From Acutalibacter muris (GTDB lineage: Bacteria > Bacillota > Clostridia > Oscillospirales > Acutalibacteraceae), in assembly GCF_002201475.1 (NCBI RefSeq), contig NZ_CP021422.1:2294001-2358000 (forward strand): a stretch of DNA of 64,000 nucleotides, in the 5' to 3' direction. Numbering within the stretch: position 1 is the stretch's first letter; the number at the start of each line of letters is the position of its first letter. The notes below the pieces were generated by a model. It searched no databases. It saw only the letters and a list, made by a program, of their open reading frames with translations, and had not been told where the DNA came from. Both the position numbers and the translations under genes were made by a program. Shown in pieces: positions 1 through 7,281 of the stretch.

Positions 1-664
1 GAGCGGGCGTGTCCTGCTCCGTTTCTTCGGGGAATTCCATATCCTCTATTTCCTCATAATCTTCCTCATCCCCCGGCTCAAAACTGCCCTCAGAATCGTC
101 CACAGCGGGGCCTTCTCCCGGCTTGTCCTCGTACCCTTCCTCCGGGAAATCTTCGCCGACAGGAGCCTCACCGTCCTCGGAAAGCCCCTCGTCTTGTTGT
201 TCTTCCTTGTCTGGTTGAACGTCCTCCTGCTGCTTTCTAAGCAGTTCCTCATCGCGCTCGAGTTCTTCCTCAATCAAGCCGATGACGAAAGCCCTCTGGG
301 TCATACCATTGCGTTTCAAGTAGTCCTTGATTCGTTGAAAAAGTTCTTCTGGCACTTGAAATGCCAGCGTTCTTGTGTTGCCCACTGTTTTTACCTCCAC
401 TTCCGGTGTTTTGGGGTGTAACTTATCCTCCGCGACCATGGCAATAAATTCATCCATAGCCATGTCGTGATCCTCCAGATATGCGTCGATCTCAGACTGG
501 AGTTCAGGGTCAAGCGCCATGGACGGAGGCCGCAGCAGATTCTGCGCCGCCAGAGCAATAAAGTCACCCATCTTCATGTTGTTCTCTTGCAGATACGCTG
601 TGATCTCGGCATGAAGCTCACGGTCAACGTGAACGCTTATGCCTTTGGTGTTTGGATTTGGCAT
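1..664 (-). CDS. Acidic protein with three tandem ribbon-helix-helix-like modules (partial)
   Basis: The frame is open to the left edge, so the C-terminus is missing; 221 codons are visible. The ATG at 664 is followed by MPNPNTKGISVHVD. Three related modules of about 40 residues follow one another. Each is a short beta-like stretch (SVHVDRELHAEI, ALDPELQSEI, AFQVPEELFQRI), then a helix, a turn (MKMGDF, MAMDEF, MTQRAF) and a second helix. This is the pattern of MetJ/Arc-type DNA-binding units. The visible C-terminal part is a long Glu/Asp-rich tail. It is the most distal visible gene of the accessory operon. The fold assignment is inference from pattern; an antirestriction or regulatory role is possible but unproven. 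Confidence 0.7.
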   Translation of the reverse strand, partial: MPNPNTKGISVHVDRELHAEITAYLQENNMKMGDFIALAAQNLLRPPSMALDPELQSEIDAYLEDHDMAMDEFIAMVAEDKLHPKTPEVEVKTVGNTRTLAFQVPEELFQRIKDYLKRNGMTQRAFVIGLIEEELERDEELLRKQQEDVQPDKEEQQDEGLSEDGEAPVGEDFPEEGYEDKPGEGPAVDDSEGSFEPGDEEDYEEIEDMEFPEETEQDTPA

Positions 665-729
665 GATTGTCCTCCCTCGGTTATATTATGAAAGGCAGTG
701 CCACAAAAGCACTGCCTTGTCATTTTATG

Positions 730-957
730 TTACATTGACTGTTCCATCCTACCTGCGCCTTCACACTCAAGCCATTCATCTTCGCAAGCCCAAATCTCTG
801 ACTGAAATCCTGATTCATATTCCCAGTCACCAAAGAGTTCTGATACGGACATTGTCCGGTCTTGAAGTTGATATGCGTCCAACTCATTCATTAGGTCTTG
901 CAAAGAATATCCGTGGTCGATCATCCATCGAAGCTGATATTCTTCATATTCAGACAA
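730..957 (-). CDS. Small acidic hypothetical protein of the ICE accessory operon
   Basis: A 75-residue acidic protein beginning SEYEEYQLRWMIDHGYS. The first codon at 957 is TTG, with a purine-rich GGGGTG about 7 bases upstream. It lies 44 bases downstream of the YodL/DUF3846 gene in the same orientation and 65 bases upstream of the ribbon-helix-helix gene, so it is probably co-transcribed. It has no membrane segment, cysteine cluster or recognisable catalytic motif. Small acidic proteins of this kind are common cargo of Clostridia ICEs, but I do not recognise a function. Confidence 0.6.
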   Translation of the reverse strand: MSEYEEYQLRWMIDHGYSLQDLMNELDAYQLQDRTMSVSELFGDWEYESGFQSEIWACEDEWLECEGAGRMEQSM

Positions 958-1001
958 TACGCATCACCCCGCTTGCGTTCAGCACTTCATTTTTGACCAT
1001 T

Positions 1002-1661
1002 TTAATATGTGCAACTAATGAAGCCCATATCGCCATCCACCTCCTGCTGGCTGATTTGTTCCGGTTCTGCAAAACGCTCCATGTACCGCTGCGTTTCTTC
1101 ATCCGTCAGGGAGCGGAAGTCCTTCCCGTCCTCGCCCACAATGAAGAATGGCCCGGCTATGGTGGAATCACCCAGCCTGCGGTTCCCATCCATGCCTATC
1201 AGCTTGGCCTCATCGTTGCACATTAGGATTGTGCCGTCACCCAAATAGACTGGTGCTATGTGCCCGTCTACAGCCCGCTGCAGGGACTTCAGGTCATTGC
1301 CCGCCTCGCTGATGAACGGCGGGCGGTTCGGCTCCACATAGACAATTTGCAGAAGATCACCCGGCTTGTGGACCTTGCTCTCGTCAAAGTCGATTTCCTT
1401 AAAGCCAATAGTGTCACAGAAGAACGCGCCGTTTTCCGTCAGCACTACATCTGAAACGGAGAGCGAATGGCCTCGGTGCAGAGGGTGGCCCTCAGTATTG
1501 AATCTGGCGAACACATCCTCCAGATTCCCGCAGTCCACGTCACCGCTGAACACCTCGTCGTAGCTGCTGGAATCCACACTATCCTTTAACTGGCCCAAGC
1601 CCATAAACTTGGCTCTGGCAGTGTCCCGCTCAGAATTGATTTGATAGATTTTAATTAACAC
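1002..1661 (-). CDS. YodL and DUF3846 domain protein
   Basis: A 219-residue protein. The first half contains the YodL-type block HPLHRGHSLSVSDVV followed by GAFFCDTIGFKEIDF (about residues 58-95). The second half is DUF3846-like: VYVEPNRPPFISEAGNDLKS, then the LYLGDGT-like VYLGDGTILMCNDEAKL and GNRRL. Both domains are typical of Clostridia ICE accessory genes and have no settled function. The start at 1661 is GTG with GGAGGG immediately upstream. The gene follows the broken DUF3849 gene by 8 bases and is probably in the same operon. A role in host interaction or antirestriction is only a guess from context. Confidence 0.85.
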   Translation of the reverse strand: MLIKIYQINSERDTARAKFMGLGQLKDSVDSSSYDEVFSGDVDCGNLEDVFARFNTEGHPLHRGHSLSVSDVVLTENGAFFCDTIGFKEIDFDESKVHKPGDLLQIVYVEPNRPPFISEAGNDLKSLQRAVDGHIAPVYLGDGTILMCNDEAKLIGMDGNRRLGDSTIAGPFFIVGEDGKDFRSLTDEETQRYMERFAEPEQISQQEVDGDMGFISCTY

Positions 1662-1669
1662 ATTCCCTC

Positions 1670-2378
1670 CTATGTCATTTGAGGCCCATCCGCCTGTATC
1701 TGCCCCTGTAAATGCGCCAACTTCTCCCTAGCCCATTCTGGCAGGTGCTCGTCCTTCAGTACACCCAGGAAATCCTGACGGTCATAGTGGGTTTCTTCGC
1801 TATCTTTCAGAAACCGCCCATAAACCTTGCGGCCTCTGGCTGTGGGCGAACAGCCGAACCCACCTTCGGCCAAGAATAACTGGAAGTCTGGCGTCTTGTA
1901 CTCGTCCTTGAGTACCGTGGGTTTCAATACCAACACCTTGCTGGTATAGTCCTCGTTCTTGCCGGTGCAATGACCTTTATCGAGCAATCCCAGCGCCTGC
2001 CAATCGCGGCGCACTTCATTTACAAAAATGTTAAGAAGCCCCGGATGCCTGTCCACCACAAACTGATACTGCGTGGTGTCCTGCGGAATATTGAAACCCT
2101 TGGCCCACTCTTTATTCCCCCGGGAGATACGTCCATCCTGCTCTTTTTCGTGGATGGTATTGGCCAGCACCCAGTTCACACGGTCGAGGCCGTACTCTCC
2201 GAGGACGGCCTTTTCGCAGTCGTCTGCCAGCCGGGAACCGTCATAGTTTTTACTGATGGCGCTCTATGGCGCTCTCTATAGCTCGGGCGCAGCCGCAGTT
2301 GGCTTGGTAACTTTCCCGCCATAGGTCGTGCTCGTTATACTTGATGGCGTATTCCAGCGAGTATGGGTATATGTACAT
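1670..2378 (-). pseudogene. DUF3849-type ICE protein, frameshifted by a 10-bp tandem duplication
   Basis: The ATG at 2378 (GGAGG seven bases upstream) begins MYIYPYSLEYAIKYNEHDLW, the usual start of DUF3849 proteins. The frame runs into a perfect 10-bp tandem duplication at 2256-2275 and stops just after it. In the next frame the protein resumes as SKNYDGSRLADDCEKAVLGE and continues to the normal C-terminus at 1670 (NEWAREKL-like, PEWAREKLAHLQ). Removing one 10-bp copy restores one frame from 2378 to 1670, about 233 residues. The 169-residue frame starting near 2179 begins at an internal GTG and is not a natural start. Either the gene is inactivated or the second half is expressed alone. Confidence 0.85.
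2256..2275. repeat. Perfect 10-bp tandem duplication inside the DUF3849 gene
   Basis: The decamer atggcgctct occurs twice back to back (2256-2265 and 2266-2275). Ten is not a multiple of three, so the copy shifts the reading frame of the minus-strand gene. Slipped-strand replication is the simplest origin. Confidence 0.95.
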
Positions 2379-2393
2379 TTTCTGACCTCCTGA

Positions 2394-2739
2394 TCACATT
2401 GTCTGTTCCTGCTCCTGGGGGAGTCCATTGTGCTCAAACTGATACCAGACTTCCACCGAGAAATCCATCCTTTCATCATATCCCTCTACTTGCTCGTACT
2501 CTGTCTGAACTCCCGCCTTATATTTAGCTGTGCCACAGTTTACAACCATCTGTTCCTCCGCCCACTGGTGGGTAAACTCGATGTCAGGGTGCATTTCTGA
2601 CAGTTTCCGTATTACCGGCGCAGGTTCCTGGTATGGAGAATTTGTGGCCTGTAACCGGCCCATGGTGCCGGTGGTGATCGGTGACAAACTGGTTGGCTTC
2701 TTTTAATGAAATGGGGACGATATCAAGACTCAGTTTCAC
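2394..2739 (-). pseudogene. Deletion scar: XF1762-family 5' end joined to Api92-like (DUF1281) 3' end
   Basis: From a GTG at 2739, after a GGGGAGG ribosome site, the frame reads SLDIVPISLKEANQFVTDHH and HHGPVTGHKFSI, the N-terminus of XF1762-family ICE/phage proteins. The match ends near 2640. From there a different frame reads NSPYQEPAPVIRKLSEMHPD, FTHQWAEEQMVVNCG and so on to 2394, which resembles the C-terminal part of Api92-like proteins with a ferredoxin-like domain. The 5' frame stops at 2584. Neither gene is complete. A deletion with its joint at about 2630-2645 explains the arrangement. The 5' end overlaps the upstream PAPS-reductase-like gene by 17 bases, as an intact operon gene would. 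Family names are from memory of conserved motifs. Confidence 0.7.
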
Positions 2740-3607
2740 CCACCTCCCCGCCAAAGAAGTCCATCTGTCCGTCCAGGTTCTTATCCTCCATCCACCATCT
2801 GAACACCTCGTCCGCACTATGCCACGGCCCATCCTTGCCTATGCTGCGCCGGGCCTCTACCATTCTGGCAAAGGCCCGGCGATACAGCATTTCATATTTG
2901 GGCCACCGCTGAAATTCTGTGTAGCGGTTCTTCCCGGCCATCGGACAACCTACACAGCCAACACGATTGAAGCCCATGCCGTACACAGGGTTGATGTCCA
3001 CCTTCGCATCCCGCAGGAACTGCCATACCTGGGCGTCAGTCCAGTCAACAATGGGATGTATCTTTATTGTGGCCTTCATCTGGCAGGGAGCGATGATCCT
3101 GGTATCGCCATTGTCCATATCGAAGGTGATACGCTCACTTCGGTTTCTGCCGGGAAGTTCGGCCACTGCGGAATCCGACCTGGCACTGCTCTCCAGCTTG
3201 CGTACACCAAGTATAGCACATCGGTGCTGATTGCTGGTTTCTTTCAAAACTTGACAACAGTAGCGAACTCGCCTTGTCGGAGCGATTCCCTTGAGGGGTA
3301 TGAGCTGCCACATACTGGTGCGCTGGCCTCTATAAAATGGTTTACTAATCGTGCAGGAGATACCTGCCAGTTCCAGCCTGTAGAAAACCTTTCGGACGTG
3401 ATATATCGTTTCCGGGGCGTCGGCAGTAGTCAGGTTGTGGACTACATGGTAGGGTACCTCGGCCCGCCTGCACAGCTCCAGCAATACCTCAGAATCTTTC
3501 CCGCCGCTGTAGCAGACAGTCATTGGCTCCTGGTAGTATTTCTCACTCAATTCTGCCGCCATCTTGAGACGTTGGATAGCTGCCTGCTCCGGGTCAAGGT
3601 GTTCCAT
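2723..3607 (-). CDS. Phosphoadenosine phosphosulfate reductase family protein
   Basis: A 294-residue member of the PP-loop ATP pyrophosphatase/PAPS-reductase family. The signature CYSGGKDSEVLLEL lies at about residues 32-45. A C-terminal cysteine set follows: CC near RVRYCCQVLKET, and GCVGCPMAGKNRY, which could bind an Fe-S cluster or zinc. The helical segment HPIVDWTDAQVWQFLR is typical of this family. The ATG at 3607 overlaps the stop of the recombinase-domain gene by one base (TGATG), so translation is coupled. Family members include assimilatory reductases and DNA-phosphorothioation DndC. No dnd genes are visible here, and membership of a mobile accessory operon suggests nucleic-acid or small-molecule modification rather than sulfate assimilation. 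The exact substrate is unknown. Confidence 0.85.
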   Translation of the reverse strand: MEHLDPEQAAIQRLKMAAELSEKYYQEPMTVCYSGGKDSEVLLELCRRAEVPYHVVHNLTTADAPETIYHVRKVFYRLELAGISCTISKPFYRGQRTSMWQLIPLKGIAPTRRVRYCCQVLKETSNQHRCAILGVRKLESSARSDSAVAELPGRNRSERITFDMDNGDTRIIAPCQMKATIKIHPIVDWTDAQVWQFLRDAKVDINPVYGMGFNRVGCVGCPMAGKNRYTEFQRWPKYEMLYRRAFARMVEARRSIGKDGPWHSADEVFRWWMEDKNLDGQMDFFGGEVGETES

Positions 3608-3957
3608 CACATTCCCCCAAACTGCTGGCCGCAGTGTCCCAAGTACTCATTGGTGTTCGTCTGCTCTTTCTTGAGATTGGCCGCGACAAACTGCTCCTTG
3701 GAAATCAGTGCAGGATACTCGTCCGAACCGATGTAACGGCTGTTTTCCAGAATGCGCTTGATGCGGGCCTTGTCCCAGCTTGTCTTGCCGGGACTGTATT
3801 CTACCTGACGGTACGTCAAGTCCTCGGCAATAACTTTGAGGGAATCTCCGGCGCTGTAGTGGGCGAATATCTCCTGCACGATTTTGCTCTCATCGGGGTG
3901 GGGGATAGGTTGTCCAGCCTCAAACTTGTATCCGTAGGGAATGTAGCGGTTGCTCAT
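3607..3957 (-). CDS. Recombinase-domain accessory protein (no catalytic domain)
   Basis: A 116-residue protein beginning MSNRYIPYGYKFEAGQPIPH. It resembles the Recombinase domain that follows the catalytic domain in large serine recombinases: IVQEIFAHYSAGDSLKVIAE, then KARIKRILENSRYIG and ALISKEQFVAAN. It has no resolvase catalytic domain and no zinc ribbon. The start overlaps the stop of the full recombinase as ATGA (3954-3957). Together with the recombinase upstream and the small resolvase-like protein it forms a three-gene cassette. A role as accessory or directionality protein is inferred from position only. Confidence 0.8.
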   Translation of the reverse strand: MSNRYIPYGYKFEAGQPIPHPDESKIVQEIFAHYSAGDSLKVIAEDLTYRQVEYSPGKTSWDKARIKRILENSRYIGSDEYPALISKEQFVAANLKKEQTNTNEYLGHCGQQFGGM

Positions 3958-5486
3958 GATGAGATTTCCTCCGTAAGCTCCAGACCGCAGTGCAGTCGGA
4001 AGGTCAGTTTGTTGTCAGCGGTGGGGATGATCTTCTCCACGATTTCATCAAATTGGTCGATGTCGAACTCCGTTGGCACACCCGACCAACTGGAAAGAAT
4101 GGCCTGCAATTCCTCCAGCTTTTCGACGGCTGAGTGGGATTGCAGGCCATTCAGTTTTTTATTGCGCTCGGCAGTAAGTTTTTTGCGCTGGGCGGCGAGG
4201 GCCTCGCTCTGTAGGCGGTATTCCTCTGGGCTGATGAAGCCCTTGGTGTTCAGCTTTTGCAGAGTGAGGGACTTGTCGTTTAGAGCGGCGATGGAGCGGT
4301 CCAGCTCGAAGAGTTTGGTGTCTCCATTAGTCTGCCTTTGTTCCATTTCAATAAGCAATGCATGTATTGGTTGAATTAAAGCATCTTGATACAAATATAG
4401 CTTACACATCATGTTAAGTGCGGTTCTTTCGATGATAGTTTCTTCAAACCGATATGGCCTGCACTTAGAATATTGGCTGGCCCTCTTTACACACAGCCAG
4501 TAATTCTTCCCCTGGCTTACCATTCTCCGAAAATGTTTTCCGCAGTCTGGGCAGAGTATCTTATGCGTGAACTTGTGTTCAGTCAACCCTCGAAATTTGT
4601 TGCGCTGATTCAGCATATCCTGCACTTTATAATAATCACCCTCACGGATAAGCCCATCGTGGCTATTCTCTATTAAATACTGCGTTCTCTCACCATGGTT
4701 GTTCTTTCTTTTGTGTGTAAGCGAGTCCAAAGTATATTTCTTTTGAAGCAGTGCGTTTCCAATATACCGCTCATTTGACAACACATAACGTACTGCTGAA
4801 TAAGTCCAGTAGTCTATCCCCTTTGCCGGTACTCCTTCCCTATTCAACAGAGAAACTATCCGATTCAATCCGGTTCCAGATAAATATAGTTCAAATATTC
4901 TCCTAACCACGTCAGCTTCGGCAGGAACTATTACTAGATTTCCGTCAATGAGCTCATATCCAAAAGGCGCTCTCGTTCCTAGAAATGTGCCATTTTGCAT
5001 CCGCTTTTGGTAACTCCATATCATGTTTTTCGATATAGAGTGGCTTTCTTCCTGCGCCGCCATAGCGAACATGGTGAGCTGCATCTCTCCCAGCACCTGG
5101 GATGTATCGAACCCTTGCTCTTCAAAAACGATGACCACGCCCAAGTCCTTCAACTCGCGCGTGGTCTCCAATAGCTCAGTGGCATTCCTGGCAAACCGAG
5201 ACACGGACTTCACCAGCACCCTTTTGATTTTCCCCTCTCGGCAGTCGGCCAGCATACGCTTGAACTCGTCCCGCTTTTCTATGCTTGTTCCTGTTATACC
5301 GGCGTCTGCATATATATCGTATAATTCCCAGTCGGGGTTATCGTTTATCAACTTGGTGTAGTAGGCGATCTGAGAGTGATAGGAATTCAGCTGGTCTGCG
5401 GAGTCCGTGGACACCCGGCAGTAAGCCGCTACAGATTCCTTTTCGCTGGGCAGTATGATGGGGTCTATCCTCTGCACCTGCGGCAT
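3954..5486 (-). CDS. Large serine recombinase
   Basis: About 510 residues. The resolvase domain begins VAAYCRVSTDSADQLNSYHS with the catalytic serine in YCRVST, and carries VLVKSVSRFARN, the arginine-containing active-site segment. The Recombinase domain follows (APFGYELIDGNLVIVPAEAD, then VRYVLSNERYIGNALLQKKY). Next is a zinc ribbon (CPDCGKHF with a later CVKR and SKCRPYRF), and then a C-terminal coiled-coil region rich in Leu and Gln. This is the domain order of TndX/phiC31-type integrases, which cut and join att sites without host factors. A GTG at 5495 is also possible, but the ATG at 5486 is better placed behind GGGAGAG. It is the likely integrase of the ICE, although it lies far from the right end. 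Confidence 0.93.
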   Translation of the reverse strand: MPQVQRIDPIILPSEKESVAAYCRVSTDSADQLNSYHSQIAYYTKLINDNPDWELYDIYADAGITGTSIEKRDEFKRMLADCREGKIKRVLVKSVSRFARNATELLETTRELKDLGVVIVFEEQGFDTSQVLGEMQLTMFAMAAQEESHSISKNMIWSYQKRMQNGTFLGTRAPFGYELIDGNLVIVPAEADVVRRIFELYLSGTGLNRIVSLLNREGVPAKGIDYWTYSAVRYVLSNERYIGNALLQKKYTLDSLTHKRKNNHGERTQYLIENSHDGLIREGDYYKVQDMLNQRNKFRGLTEHKFTHKILCPDCGKHFRRMVSQGKNYWLCVKRASQYSKCRPYRFEETIIERTALNMMCKLYLYQDALIQPIHALLIEMEQRQTNGDTKLFELDRSIAALNDKSLTLQKLNTKGFISPEEYRLQSEALAAQRKKLTAERNKKLNGLQSHSAVEKLEELQAILSSWSGVPTEFDIDQFDEIVEKIIPTADNKLTFRLHCGLELTEEISS

Positions 5487-5557
5487 CTCTGTCACTCTCC
5501 CTTCGTCTGGTTACCCACACATTACCACACCCGGCCTCAAAAATCCATTCAGAAATG

Positions 5558-5707
5558 TCACCGAATGTACTCCCGGTCGGGGCGCAGAATTTCGGCGTTG
5601 TACCTACTGGTGCGGTCGGATTCCTCCTTGGTGATCGCACCCTTCTCCACAAGGTACTCGAGCGCCTTTTGCATGAGACGGAATTTGACGTTATTCTGCT
5701 GACTCAT
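5558..5707 (-). CDS. 49-residue SHOCT-like small protein
   Basis: The short frame MSQQNNVKFRLMQKALEYLV continues with EKGAITKEESDRTSRYNAEI and ends LRPDREYIR. The pattern helix, then KGAITKEES, then helix is that of SHOCT-like oligomerisation modules. Its ATG overlaps the stop of the resolvase-like gene as ATGA (5704-5707), and the large recombinase follows 71 bases later. Position and coupling argue that it is real and belongs to the recombinase cassette. Its function is unknown; a regulatory or assembly role for the recombinase is inferred. Confidence 0.75.
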   Translation of the reverse strand: MSQQNNVKFRLMQKALEYLVEKGAITKEESDRTSRYNAEILRPDREYIR

Positions 5708-6096
5708 AATGACAGCCCTCTCATTTCCTGAGACTCCGATGGTTCGCTAACAGATTGCAGGACAATGTCGGGGTGCGTTGAGATATTCTCCCTTACCATG
5801 CAAAGCCCCTTGCCCTGCTCGGCGAGCGCTTTGCCCATCTGGAGCAGGCTCAATATATCCCCGCCAAACCGGGTGGCACTTACGCCCACCAGCACATCGT
5901 AGGCGTCCTGGTCTACACCGCTACGTACCAGCTCTTGCAGTTCCTTTTTGCCGCTGCCGGTGACCATTGTGGCTCCGGCCACAGTCAGACCTTGCTCCGC
6001 ACAGAACCGTTCCAGTTCTGCTTTTTGCAGTGCCAGATGATCCCTGGAATCTGCGTCCCAGCCGTTTGTTACCCGGCAGTATAGCCATGCTCTCAT
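5704..6096 (-). CDS. Resolvase-like N-terminal domain protein lacking the catalytic serine
   Basis: A 130-residue protein with the resolvase fold pattern: AWLYCRVTNGWDADSRDHLA at the N-terminus, LQKAELERFCAEQGLTVAGA, and DVLVGVSATRFGGDILSLLQ where active recombinases have the VxxxSRxxR segment. The residue corresponding to the catalytic serine is threonine (YCRVT), and the second arginine cluster is reduced, so strand cleavage is doubtful. It is first in the recombinase cassette, upstream of the SHOCT-like gene, the large recombinase and the recombinase-domain protein. A regulatory or structural partner role is plausible; this is inference. Confidence 0.8.
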   Translation of the reverse strand: MRAWLYCRVTNGWDADSRDHLALQKAELERFCAEQGLTVAGATMVTGSGKKELQELVRSGVDQDAYDVLVGVSATRFGGDILSLLQMGKALAEQGKGLCMVRENISTHPDIVLQSVSEPSESQEMRGLSL

Positions 6097-6575
6097 TTAT
6101 GCTCATCCTCTCTTTTCCTTCTCTATTTCTGTTCATGACACACCGGCGGGGATAGGCATAGATCACCTATCCCCGTAGCGTCTATCATGAAAGATAGAAA
6201 TCTGATTTTAGTTCCTTGGCCGTATTTGTCACGCACCCCCGGCCTGGGAATGTATCGAACGAGTGCTGGCTGACACTCTCATGGTATTTCAACCCCGCGC
6301 GGTTCTCGCCCGGCTGCCCCCATTGCGATGTCTGTGGCTGGACAGAAGTTCTCAGCCTCCTGCTGGTCGTCGCCGGGACGGGTGCCGCCCATCCCTTGGG
6401 CCGTTTGGCCCGCTGGCTTGCAGTCAGGAGGTAATGTATCCGATACATTGTGTATTCGGTTGTCAATGTACGCAAGAGATACAGAGGGCGTTTCCGGGGT
6501 GGATTTAAGCCTCTTGGCGACCCCGGAAAATGTCCCTCTATATATTCCGTACATTTTCAGGGCAAAACCGGGCGG
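6097..6575. other. Structured non-coding region between regulator and recombinase cassette
   Basis: No convincing gene lies in these 480 bases; the open frames here are proline-rich and overlap on both strands. The region holds an interrupted hairpin at 6483-6539. Its outer arms are agaggg/ccctct, and its inner arms are tttccggggt (6491-6500) and accccggaaa (6520-6529), a perfect 10-bp match. A short palindromic stretch, gtatccgatac, lies near 6437. Candidates are a promoter/operator for the recombinase genes, an att-related site, or a structured leader RNA. Nothing in the sequence decides between them. Confidence 0.5.
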
Positions 6576-6998
6576 TCAAACTTGGATTTTTCCAAAAAAT
6601 TTTTTCAGCGTTGCAAGACCGCGGTGGATACTCTTTCTCACCGAGGTCTCCTCGCTCCCCTCTGCCAGTGCAATTTCCACTTTGCTCATTCCCATAAAGT
6701 AGTAAGCAATCAACCGTGACCGCTGCTTTTCTGGCAGGGTTTGCAGTCCCTTGTAAAGCAGTTCCCTCATATGACTCTGCTCCAGCAGTTCCTCCGGGAG
6801 CAGATTGTCCGAGGGAATCTCCCGGATCTCGTTCATGAGTTCAAGCGAGTACATCGCTTTGTGGCGGTATGTACGGATGCGCTGGGCATCCTCGGCGCGG
6901 ACGAAATCCTGGAGCAGTTCGGCCACCTCGTCCGAAACGGAAACCATCATGTCGTGGGTGTAGTGCGGGTAATATTTCCGCAGGTTGATCTCTTTCAC
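6576..6998 (-). CDS. ICE sigma-70-like regulator
   Basis: About 140 residues from a GTG at 6998 preceded by GGAGAG. An N-terminal helical part (NLRKYYPHYTHDMMVSVSDE, VAELLQDFVRAEDAQRIRTY) is followed by a sigma region 4-like domain: GLQTLPEKQRSRLIAYYFMG, then MSKVEIALAEGSEETSVRKS and IHRGLATLKKFF. This is the architecture of small sigma-like proteins in Tn916-type and Clostridia ICEs that control element genes. A longer frame back to 7115 lacks a ribosome site. The gene lies upstream of the structured region 6097-6575 and the recombinase cassette, consistent with control of excision, which is inferred. Confidence 0.85.
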   Translation of the reverse strand: MKEINLRKYYPHYTHDMMVSVSDEVAELLQDFVRAEDAQRIRTYRHKAMYSLELMNEIREIPSDNLLPEELLEQSHMRELLYKGLQTLPEKQRSRLIAYYFMGMSKVEIALAEGSEETSVRKSIHRGLATLKKFFGKIQV

Positions 6999-7140
6999 AG
7001 ATATCTCTCCAATCTGAATTTTGATGTGTTGAACCAAAATCAGATTGAAGGGGTGGGGCACGAGCAGAAAATTTGAGCCGAATGCTGCACCTTCTAGGCA
7101 CTTCTCTCCAGCCATTGGTATTCATATTTGGGAAAGTGAA

Positions 7141-7176
7141 AGAAAAAATAGCACAGAACTTTTCTGTTCTGCGCTA
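7141..7176 (-). terminator. Rho-independent terminator
   Basis: An 11-bp stem (7149-7159 with 7166-7176, one mismatch) and a six-base loop are followed on the minus strand by a run of six T. It is the second of two terminators after the module 1 glycosidase operon and separates it from the ICE sigma gene. Confidence 0.8.
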
Positions 7177-7205
7177 CAAATATCATAATTGAATATGATA
7201 AACAC

Positions 7206-7239
7206 AAAAAGGAAAAGGCGGCCAATTCAAATGACCGCC
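7206..7239 (-). terminator. Rho-independent terminator of the module 1 glycosidase operon
   Basis: On the minus strand GGCGGTCA pairs with TGGCCGCC (8 bp, one G-U pair), followed by TTTTCCTTTTTG. It lies 42 bases after the GH127 stop codon. Confidence 0.85.
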
Positions 7240-7281
7240 CCTTGCCTATTCTATTTCTGCAGTTTATGCCCCCAATACTTG

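Noticed and set aside
6185..6554. Two minus-strand frames of 91 and 96 codons in the structured region
   Set aside because: They overlap each other in different frames, lack ribosome sites, are Pro/Arg/Thr-rich and run through the hairpin at 6483-6539.
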